Shown here: positions 1 to 5,306 of the stretch, piece after piece
Numbering within the stretch: position 1 is the stretch's first letter
How the letters are laid out: every line of letters starts with the position of its first letter
Source: Acidobacteriota bacterium
GTDB lineage: Bacteria > Acidobacteriota > Terriglobia > Terriglobales > Acidobacteriaceae
Direction of reading: 5' to 3'
Length of the DNA: 5,306 nt
NCBI GenBank assembly: GCA_021782675.1
Contig: JAJXUS010000190.1
Coordinates: forward strand, 1-5,306
Position numbers and translations under genes: made by a program
Notes under the pieces: generated by a model
What the model saw: only the letters and a program-made list of their open reading frames with translations
Databases searched by the model: none
What the model was told of the DNA's origin: nothing

Positions 1-599
1 GCCTTCGCGACTTTGGCCGTGATCTCCGGCTCGAAACCGAAGCGGTTCTCTTCAATCCGAATTTGCTGGATTACCTCGCGGCGGAATGCCTTGTAGCACG
101 TCTCCATGTCCGTCAAGTTCAAATTCGTGGCCATGTTCGAACACATCGTGAGAAGCTTGTTCCCCACTGAATGCCAGAAATACAAGACCCGGCGGGCACC
201 GCCGCCGCCGTGGAACCGCGACCCGAACACGACGTCCGCCTTGTTGGACAGGATCGGCGAGATCAGCAGAAAATACTCGGCCGGGTCGTATTCCAGATCC
301 GCATCCTGGATGATGACGATTTCCGAAGTCGCGTGTGCAACGCCGGTGCGCAACGCCGCCCCTTTGCCCAGGTTCACGTCATGCCGGATGAGTTTGATCC
401 GCGGTTCGATTTGCGCGAGCGGCTGGAGTTGGCTCCAAGTGCCGTCCTGAGAACAGTCATCTACGATGATCAGTTGCTGCACCAGACGCTGCGCCAACAC
501 TGCGTTGACGACTTCGGCCACGGTGGCAGCCTCATTATAGACAGGCATTACTGCCGTGAGGCAGGGTTCTATCTCATCGTTTGATTTCAATCCAGACAT
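1..599 (-). CDS. Family 2 glycosyltransferase, DPM1-like (polyprenyl-phosphate sugar synthase type), C-terminus cut by window edge
   Basis: Read from ATG at 599-597 leftwards, the frame stays open to base 1 and gives 199 residues without a stop. It is a GT-A fold transferase. The N-terminal strand carries VMPVYNEAATV (residues 17-27), followed by IIVDDCSQDGT (44-54), the nucleotide-binding part; NLGKGAALRTG (76-86); and the metal-binding DxD as QDADLEYDP (98-106; D99 and D101). FGSRF (125-129) and the block LNLTDMETCYKAFRRE (160-175) are typical of bacterial DPM1-like enzymes, as is NRFGFEPEI (185-193). Such enzymes normally move a hexose from GDP- or UDP-sugar to a polyprenyl phosphate on the cytoplasmic side of the membrane; donor and acceptor cannot be read here. 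No membrane segment is seen in the visible part. Family members are often about 240-330 residues, so perhaps a quarter or more is missing. The start has only a weak upstream purine stretch; the next in-frame ATG (residue 18) lies inside the first conserved strand and is too late. The gene is divergent from the GT-C gene at 824. Confidence 0.93.
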   Translation of the reverse strand, partial: MSGLKSNDEIEPCLTAVMPVYNEAATVAEVVNAVLAQRLVQQLIIVDDCSQDGTWSQLQPLAQIEPRIKLIRHDVNLGKGAALRTGVAHATSEIVIIQDADLEYDPAEYFLLISPILSNKADVVFGSRFHGGGGARRVLYFWHSVGNKLLTMCSNMATNLNLTDMETCYKAFRREVIQQIRIEENRFGFEPEITAKVAK

Positions 600-722
600 T
601 GTCACAGCTTCAGGGTTGCGGGAATATGGCAAAAACCGTCAATCGAAAGCGCGGCTCACGGCTTAGGTTAGCATGACAATGACACGGGCGCAGCAAAACT
701 CCACTGCGGCATACCATGAAGT

Positions 723-759
723 TGCCTGGACATTCAGGCACTGAATCTCATATGCCTGA
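723..759. repeat. Alternating inverted hexamers TGCCTG / CAGGCA / TGCCTG upstream of the GT-C gene
   Basis: TGCCTG occurs at 723-728, its reverse complement CAGGCA at 735-740, and TGCCTG again at 753-758. The first and middle copies can form a 6-bp stem with a 6-base loop. The middle and last copies can form a 7-bp stem (TCAGGCA 734-740 with TGCCTGA 753-759) with a 12-base loop. Both use the middle copy, so the two stems exclude each other. The site lies 65-100 bases before the start of the membrane glycosyltransferase, in a divergent intergenic region. It could be an operator for a dimeric regulator or a small leader structure, or simply chance. No matching promoter pair was found with confidence. 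Confidence 0.3.
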
Positions 760-807
760 GGAGATCATTATGCTGTGTTATTCGGACGTTGTGTTTCTTT
801 TCTGATC

Positions 808-813
808 GGAGGG
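808..813 (+). promoter_or_regulatory. Ribosome binding site GGAGGG for the GT-C gene
   Basis: GGAGGG is a strong match to the Shine-Dalgarno consensus. It sits 4 bases before an in-frame TTG (818) and 10 bases before ATG (824). The site supports translation beginning here but does not by itself decide between the two starts, which differ by only two residues. An AGG at 815-817 would give the ATG a 6-base spacing, so ATG was preferred. Confidence 0.6.
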
Positions 814-823
814 CAGGTTGAAT

Positions 824-2269
824 ATGAAAAAGGACTGCGTGGACGGGTATATTTTCCTGCTTCTCGGGAGCACAGTGTTCCTTTTGCTGGGCGTCGCCCT
901 GGAACACGCCAGCAATACTCCGATGCTGGATTTTAAAGCGCTTTACTACCCTGCTCGATGCCTTGTTCAGAATTGTGATCCGTACATGGAAAGTGAAGTG
1001 CTGCGCATATATCAAGCAGAAGCAGGACCGCTTCCAGTGAATGTCGTGCGCAATTCCCCGATTGTTACGCGGTGCCCCTATCCACCAAGCGTGTTCTCGT
1101 TCGCTGTTCCAATCGCAGCACTGCCGTTGAGATCGGCTGAGTTACTCTGGTTCGGGCTTACAGTTGGGGGCCTGATCTTTGCATCGTTTCTGATGTGGAA
1201 TCTCGGGGCAGACTACGCGCCAGTTCTCTCCGGAGCTTTAGCAGGTTTTCTTATCGCCAACAGTGAAGGGCTCATTATCTTATGCAATGCTGCCGCACTT
1301 GTTGTCAGCCTTTGCGTGGGGGCCGTCTGGTGCTTTATTCGGGAACGGTTTGTCGCGGCTGGCATCCTCTGTTTCGCGATTAGCCTGGCAATCAAGCCGC
1401 ACGATACGGGCCTGGTCTGGCTTTATTTCTTATTGGCCGGCGGGACTTACCGCAAGCGTGCACTGCAAACACTCTTGGTGACGGTAGTTCTATGTCTTCC
1501 GGGAGTCCTGTGGGTTTGGCACGTATCCCCACACTGGATACAGGAACTGCATTCAAATATCGCGTCTTATTCGGCGCACGGCGGTATCAACGATCCCAGT
1601 CTCGCTTCAACTGGCGCCCGCGGCATCGAGTCGGTCATAAGTCTGCAAACTGTCTTCAGCGTTTTTCGGGGCGATCCTCAGTTCTACAACACAGCCACCT
1701 ATCTTGTGTGTGCGCCGCTACTGCTTATATGGGTGTTTGTCACTGTGCGGTCCCGGCCCTCGCGGGCGAGGACCTGGTTGGCGCTCGCGTCAATTGCCGC
1801 TCTTTCCATGTTGCCTATCTACCATCGGCAATACGACGCCAAACTCCTGCTACTCACGATTCCCGCTTGCGCCATGCTCTGGGTTGAAGGCGGAGTGATC
1901 CGGTGGCTTGCACTCCTGGTGAATGCCGGTGCACTCGTGTTGACCGGGGATCTCTTTTGGGCATTTACCTTTTCTCTCCTTCATGCTCTGCACCTCCCTG
2001 CGACTCGTCTGTCCGACCAGATATTGATCGCCGTACAGGTCTTTCCGGCTCCGGTTATGCTGCTGATCACGGCCATTTTCTATCTCTGGGTGTATATGCG
2101 GTACGCTCGCATCAAGGCTGAGATGCAGGATCACGGGGAGTCCGAAAAGATGCCGTTAGCGCCAGCGAATGCTTCAGGATCCCTTTGCGCAGGCGAGAAA
2201 AATCACACTCTGCGGAAGGGCGCCAGTATGCAATGCGCACGCGCTACACTGTTTTCCTATGATTCATGA
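824..2269 (+). CDS. Polytopic membrane glycosyltransferase, GT-C fold, GT87 / DUF2029-like
   Basis: The protein has 481 residues from ATG 824 (483 from TTG 818) and is very hydrophobic, with about 11-13 likely membrane helices starting at residues 9-27. The first periplasmic loop has LDFKALYYPARCL (35-47), then DPY (52-54) and YPP (86-88). This DF...YY.A...DPY...YPP order is what I know from GT87 / DUF2029 proteins, and D36 is the best candidate for the GT-C catalytic base. Two polar motifs inside the helical part, KPHD (191-194) and YHRQYDAK (333-340), also fit that family. GT87 enzymes such as mycobacterial PimE use polyprenyl-phosphate-mannose as donor and act on the outer face of the cytoplasmic membrane; donor and acceptor here are unknown. 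The C-terminal 45 residues or so after YMRYARI are polar, of low conservation appearance, and overlap the next gene. Codon use is much less GC-biased than in the following genes. A GT39/PMT-type or O-antigen-ligase-type protein is less likely given the loop motifs. Confidence 0.82.
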   Translation: MKKDCVDGYIFLLLGSTVFLLLGVALEHASNTPMLDFKALYYPARCLVQNCDPYMESEVLRIYQAEAGPLPVNVVRNSPIVTRCPYPPSVFSFAVPIAALPLRSAELLWFGLTVGGLIFASFLMWNLGADYAPVLSGALAGFLIANSEGLIILCNAAALVVSLCVGAVWCFIRERFVAAGILCFAISLAIKPHDTGLVWLYFLLAGGTYRKRALQTLLVTVVLCLPGVLWVWHVSPHWIQELHSNIASYSAHGGINDPSLASTGARGIESVISLQTVFSVFRGDPQFYNTATYLVCAPLLLIWVFVTVRSRPSRARTWLALASIAALSMLPIYHRQYDAKLLLLTIPACAMLWVEGGVIRWLALLVNAGALVLTGDLFWAFTFSLLHALHLPATRLSDQILIAVQVFPAPVMLLITAIFYLWVYMRYARIKAEMQDHGESEKMPLAPANASGSLCAGEKNHTLRKGASMQCARATLFSYDS

Positions 2270-2963
2270 TGGGCGGAGCAGGAAGCTGCCGTTTGATGCG
2301 GTGGAGGCGGTGGCGCATCTGAGGGCGAGCGACGCGAAGCTGGGCGCGCTGATGGACCGCGTGGGCGGATTCACGCTGCGGCTGGATCCTTCGCCGTCGC
2401 CGTTTGAGTCGCTGCTGGAGTCGATTCTGTATCAGCAACTGCATGGCAAGGCGGCGGCCACGATTCACCGGCGGGTGCGAGAGTACTTTGGCGGCGACCC
2501 GACTCCGGAGCTGCTGCTGAAGACGCCGGACGAGCCGCTGCGGGCGGCGGGCGTTTCCGGCAACAAGATCAAGGCGCTGCGCGACCTGGCGGCGAAGACG
2601 CTGGATGGTACGGTGCCGGCGCACGCGGCGATTCGCAGGATGACGGATGCGGAGATTGTGGAGCGGCTGACGGCGGTGCGCGGCATTGGCCCCTGGACGG
2701 TGGAGATGCTGCTGATTTTTCGCATGGGGCGGCCGGATGTGTTTCCGGTGACGGACTATGGCGTGCGGAAGGGATTTGCGCTGACGTTTCAGCGGCTGCC
2801 GAAATCGCGGCCGCTTGAAGCGGCCGACCTGCCGAAGGCGGAGGTGCTGCTGAAGCGGGGGAAGCGCTGGGCGCCGTTTCGTTCCGTGGCGAGCTGGTAT
2901 CTGTGGCGGGCGTGCGACCTGGCAAAGCCGGGCGTGCCAGCCGGGCGGGCAAGCCTACAATAG
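2259..2963 (+). CDS. DNA-3-methyladenine glycosylase, HhH-GPD superfamily (AlkA/MAG1-like)
   Basis: The product is 234 residues and should start base excision repair by cutting alkylated purines such as 3-methyladenine from DNA in the cytoplasm. The N-terminal helix block has FESLLESILYQQLHGKAAATIHRRV (49-73), of which the YQQLxGKAA core is typical. GVSGNKIKALRDLA (98-111) follows. The helix-hairpin-helix is LTAVRGIGPWTVEMLL (137-152), and the catalytic aspartate is D166 in PVTDYGVRKGF (163-173), matching AlkA D238 by position. The C-terminal block KRWAPFRSVASWYLWRACD is the usual end of this group. No four-cysteine iron-sulfur loop is seen, which argues against an EndoIII/MutY enzyme. It lacks the extra N-terminal domain of E. 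coli AlkA (282 aa) and is closer in size to the short MAG1 type. ATG 2259 was chosen because family similarity begins about residue 12; an in-frame ATG at 2169 would add 30 unfamily-like residues and deepen the overlap. No clear Shine-Dalgarno precedes it, so translational coupling to the upstream gene is possible. A sharp rise in GC begins at this gene. Confidence 0.93.
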   Translation: MIHDGRSRKLPFDAVEAVAHLRASDAKLGALMDRVGGFTLRLDPSPSPFESLLESILYQQLHGKAAATIHRRVREYFGGDPTPELLLKTPDEPLRAAGVSGNKIKALRDLAAKTLDGTVPAHAAIRRMTDAEIVERLTAVRGIGPWTVEMLLIFRMGRPDVFPVTDYGVRKGFALTFQRLPKSRPLEAADLPKAEVLLKRGKRWAPFRSVASWYLWRACDLAKPGVPAGRASLQ

Positions 2964-3015
2964 GCTGAATGGCCGGGCATGCCGCGTAGAGGCCCGCTGT
3001 GCGATTGGATTGTTC

Positions 3016-5306
3016 ATGGCTTCGAGTAAACGTTTTGTCTGCATTCATGGTCATTTTTATCAGCCGCCGCGTGAAAATCCGTGGCTGGAAACGGTGGAGA
3101 CGCAGGACTCTGCCGCACCGTATCACGACTGGAATGAGCGCGTCTGCGCGGAGTGCTACGCGACGAACGGCGCGGCGCGCGTGCAGAACAACAGGAACCA
3201 GATCACGCGAATTGTGAACAACTATTCGCGGGTGAGCTTCAACTTCGGTCCGACGCTGCTGAACTGGCTGAAGGAGTATGCGCCGCGGACGCACCGGATG
3301 ATTCTGGACGGGGAGCGGCGCAGCCGGAGCGCGTTCAAGGGTCACAGCTCGGCGATGGCGCAGGGCTACAACCACATGATCATGCCGCTGGCGAGCCGCC
3401 GGGACCGGATTACGCAGATTCGCTGGGGCATTGCGGATTATCTCTACCACTATGGCGCGCCGCCGGAGGGGATGTGGCTGGCGGAGACGGCGGCGGACAC
3501 GGAGACGCTGGAGCTTCTGGCCGATCACGGCATCAAGTTCACGCTGCTGGCGCCGCACCAGTGCCGGCGGATCCGGATGCTGAAGGAGACGGCCGGGCAC
3601 ACGGAAACGAGCTGGATTGATACGCCGGACGCGACGGTGGATACGCGGCGTCCGTATCTTGTGCGCTTTGCGTCCGGGGCGTCGATTGCGGTGTTTTTCT
3701 ATGACGGGCCGACGTCGCGGGCGATTGCGTTTGAGGGGCTGCTGAACTCCGGCGAGGCGTTTGCGGCGCGGCTGAAGGCGGGCTTCAAGGACAGCGCGCA
3801 GCCGCAACTGGTGCATGTGGCCACGGATGGCGAGTCCTATGGGCACCACCACAAGCACGGCGAGATGGCGCTGGCGTATGCGCTGCGCCTGCTGGAAGAG
3901 GACGAGACCGTCAAGCTGACCAACTATGGGAACTTTCTGGCGGAGTATCCGCCGGAGTGGGAATGCGAGATACGGGACAACACATCGTGGAGTTGCATGC
4001 ACGGCGTGGAGCGCTGGCGCAGCGACTGCGGCTGCAGCAGCGGCTTGCCGGGATGGAACCAGGCATGGCGCGAGCCGCTGCGCCAGGGGCTGGATGAACT
4101 GCGGGACGCGATTGCGCCGCTGACGGAGCATGAAGGCGCAAAGCTGCTGAAGGATGTGTGGGCGGCGCGCGATGGGTACATCCAGGTGATACTGGAGCGC
4201 AGCGACGAAGCGCTGCAGCACTTCTTTGACCAGCACCAGAGTCATTTGCTGAGCAGCGAGGAGCGGGTGCGGGCACTGGAACTGATGGAGATGCAGCGTC
4301 ACGCGCAACTGATGTACACGAGCTGCGGCTGGTTCTTTGACGACATTTCCAACATTGAGACGGTGCAGGTGATTTCGTATGCGGGGCGCGTGCTGCAGTT
4401 GGCGCAGGAGTTGTTTGGCGAGCGGGTTGCGGCGCTTGAGCCGGCGCTAATTGAGCGGCTGAGCGCGGCGCGCTCCAACGTGGCGAGCGTGAGCGATGGG
4501 GTGCGCCTGTACCAGCAGAAGATTCGCGCGCAGGAGCTGGGCTTGGAGCAGGTGGCCGCGCACTACGCCATCAGCTCGGTGTTCTCGTCGTTTTCGGAGG
4601 AGACGCCGCTGTTCTGCTTCCGCGTGCGGCGCATTTCGTATGAGATTTACACGTCGGGCCGCGGACGGCTGGCGCTGGGCCGCGCGAAGGTTGCCAGCTC
4701 CATCACCGGCGAAGAGCAGAGCTTCTCATTTGCAGTGTTGCACTTCGGCGACCAGAACATTACCGCGGCGGTGAAGCCCTATGCGGAGAAGGATGCGGGC
4801 GACTTTGAAGCGTTTGCGCGGCAGGCCTCGGAACAGGTGCAGCGCGCCAACTTTCCTGAGGTGATTCGCCTGATTGACCGGCACTACGGGCACGTGGACT
4901 ACTCGCTGACATCGCTGTTCACCGATGAGCAGCGGCGCATCGTGCAGCTGATTCTGAACTCGACCTTGTGGGACATCGAGAGCTCGCTGACGACGATTTA
5001 CGAAGACCACGCGAGCCTGCTGCATTTTCTTTCGCAGGCGGGACTGCCCAAGCCGCCGGCCCTCACGCTGGCAGCCGGTTTTGCCATCAACGCCGGACTG
5101 CGGCGGGCGATGGAGGGCGACCCCATTGACCAGGCGCAACTGCGCTCGTTTCTGCAACTGGCGAAGGCGGACCAGGTGCCGCTGGAGGCGGCCACGCTCA
5201 GCTACATTGCCGACCAGCGCATGAAGCGCGCCATGGTGGAGCTGCAACTATCCGCGGGGTCGCTGGAGATGCTGGACCGCGCGCTGGCGCTTGCGCTGCT
5301 GCTGCT
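3016..5306 (+). CDS. Glycoside hydrolase family 57 protein with DUF3536 region, C-terminus cut by window edge
   Basis: The frame runs open from ATG 3016 to the window end, 763 residues plus two bases. The N-terminal third is a GH57 (beta/alpha)7-barrel. Motif 1 is HGHFYQPPRE (11-20). A second block is FKGHSSAMAQGYNHMIMPL (107-125). Motif 3 is GMWLAETAAD (152-161), with E157 as expected nucleophile. Motif 4 is ATDGESYGHHHKHGE (269-283), with D271 as expected acid/base. Both catalytic residues are present, so an active alpha-glucan hydrolase or transferase is likely, but the reaction is unproven. Next come NTSWSCMHGVERWRSDCGC (322-340) and MYTSCGWFFDDISNIE (433-448), which I recognise from GH57-DUF3536 proteins; the long helical C-terminal part carries DUF3536. 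No signal peptide is seen, so it is probably cytoplasmic. Family members are commonly around 800-850 residues, so most is present. The start has no good Shine-Dalgarno (an AGAGG at 2988-2992 is 23 bases away), but ATG 3016 sits directly before the conserved motif 1 region. It follows the glycosylase gene by 52 bases on the same strand, with similar codon style. In related genomes such genes often sit near glycogen or trehalose genes, which would lie beyond the right edge. Confidence 0.93.
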   Translation, partial: MASSKRFVCIHGHFYQPPRENPWLETVETQDSAAPYHDWNERVCAECYATNGAARVQNNRNQITRIVNNYSRVSFNFGPTLLNWLKEYAPRTHRMILDGERRSRSAFKGHSSAMAQGYNHMIMPLASRRDRITQIRWGIADYLYHYGAPPEGMWLAETAADTETLELLADHGIKFTLLAPHQCRRIRMLKETAGHTETSWIDTPDATVDTRRPYLVRFASGASIAVFFYDGPTSRAIAFEGLLNSGEAFAARLKAGFKDSAQPQLVHVATDGESYGHHHKHGEMALAYALRLLEEDETVKLTNYGNFLAEYPPEWECEIRDNTSWSCMHGVERWRSDCGCSSGLPGWNQAWREPLRQGLDELRDAIAPLTEHEGAKLLKDVWAARDGYIQVILERSDEALQHFFDQHQSHLLSSEERVRALELMEMQRHAQLMYTSCGWFFDDISNIETVQVISYAGRVLQLAQELFGERVAALEPALIERLSAARSNVASVSDGVRLYQQKIRAQELGLEQVAAHYAISSVFSSFSEETPLFCFRVRRISYEIYTSGRGRLALGRAKVASSITGEEQSFSFAVLHFGDQNITAAVKPYAEKDAGDFEAFARQASEQVQRANFPEVIRLIDRHYGHVDYSLTSLFTDEQRRIVQLILNSTLWDIESSLTTIYEDHASLLHFLSQAGLPKPPALTLAAGFAINAGLRRAMEGDPIDQAQLRSFLQLAKADQVPLEAATLSYIADQRMKRAMVELQLSAGSLEMLDRALALALLL

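Noticed and set aside
106..584. Two overlapping plus-strand open frames at the left end
   Set aside because: They are antisense to the GT2 gene, whose minus-strand reading shows complete, ordered glycosyltransferase motifs. The plus-strand translations show none.
597..681. Eight-base inverted repeat CATTGTCA (597-604) / TGACAATG (674-681) in the divergent region
   Set aside because: The arms are 69 bases apart, one overlaps the GT2 start codon, and eight matching bases over this distance are not rare enough to claim an operator.
600..823. Sigma-70 type promoters in the divergent intergenic region
   Set aside because: TTG-starting hexamers occur on both strands (for example TTGCCT at 722), but none has a convincing TATAAT-like partner at 16-18 bases, so no promoter is called.
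734..1015. Minus-strand open frame of 93 codons overlapping the GT-C start
   Set aside because: It covers the first helix and catalytic loop of the GT-C gene on the opposite strand, has low-complexity polar composition, and has no supporting motif.
2919..2940. Hairpin CTGGCA / TGCCAG near the end of the glycosylase gene as a terminator
   Set aside because: It lies inside the coding sequence, the stem is 6 bp, and no T-run follows.
2974..2996. CGGGC / GCCCG stem in the gap before the GH57 gene as a terminator
   Set aside because: Only 5 bp with a 13-base loop and no T-tract; too weak to support termination.
2569..4308. Very long minus-strand open frame (579 codons) opposite the glycosylase and GH57 genes
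   Set aside because: Its translation is dominated by Arg, His, Pro, Gln and Ala with no domain motif. Long antisense frames are expected opposite GC-rich genes with GCG/CTG codons, and both plus-strand genes show clear family motifs across the same bases.
4726..5247. Minus-strand open frame of 173 codons near the right end
   Set aside because: It lies entirely opposite the GH57-DUF3536 gene, is rich in Arg/Gln/Leu, has no recognisable motif, and is best explained as an antisense shadow.

Overview
The window looks like chromosomal DNA from a GC-rich, free-living Gram-negative bacterium. An acidobacterium of the Terriglobia / Acidobacteriaceae type is my best guess. This rests on the style of the proteins (a DPM1-like GT2, a GT87-like membrane glycosyltransferase, a GH57-DUF3536 protein) and on heavy use of GCG, CTG and CGG codons in the right half. 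It is an impression from family knowledge, not a database result.

Layout. Four protein genes fill almost the whole window, and both end genes are cut by its edges. On the left, on the minus strand, is a soluble family 2 glycosyltransferase of the dolichyl-phosphate-mannose-synthase type (1-599, C-terminus missing). A 224-base divergent intergenic region follows, holding a small set of alternating inverted hexamers and a good ribosome binding site. Then, on the plus strand, come a polytopic GT-C membrane glycosyltransferase resembling GT87 / DUF2029 (824-2269), an AlkA/MAG-type 3-methyladenine DNA glycosylase whose start overlaps it by 11 bases (2259-2963), and, after 52 bases, a large GH57-DUF3536 family protein (3016 to the right edge, C-terminus missing). 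No RNA genes, insertion sequences, CRISPR arrays or convincing terminators are visible.

How the genes may work together. The two left genes make biochemical sense as a pair: a GT2 of this type usually charges a polyprenyl phosphate with a sugar at the cytoplasmic face, and GT-C membrane enzymes use such lipid-linked sugars on the other face. The two right genes share codon style and may be co-transcribed, but have no obvious common pathway: one repairs alkylated bases, the other probably acts on alpha-glucans. Base composition and codon choice change sharply at about 2260-2270, where the GT-C gene meets the glycosylase gene, so the window probably joins two segments of different history.

I see no clearly new multi-gene system. 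The most open biology is the GH57-DUF3536 protein, with intact GH57 catalytic motifs followed by a Cys/His-containing motif of unknown role.
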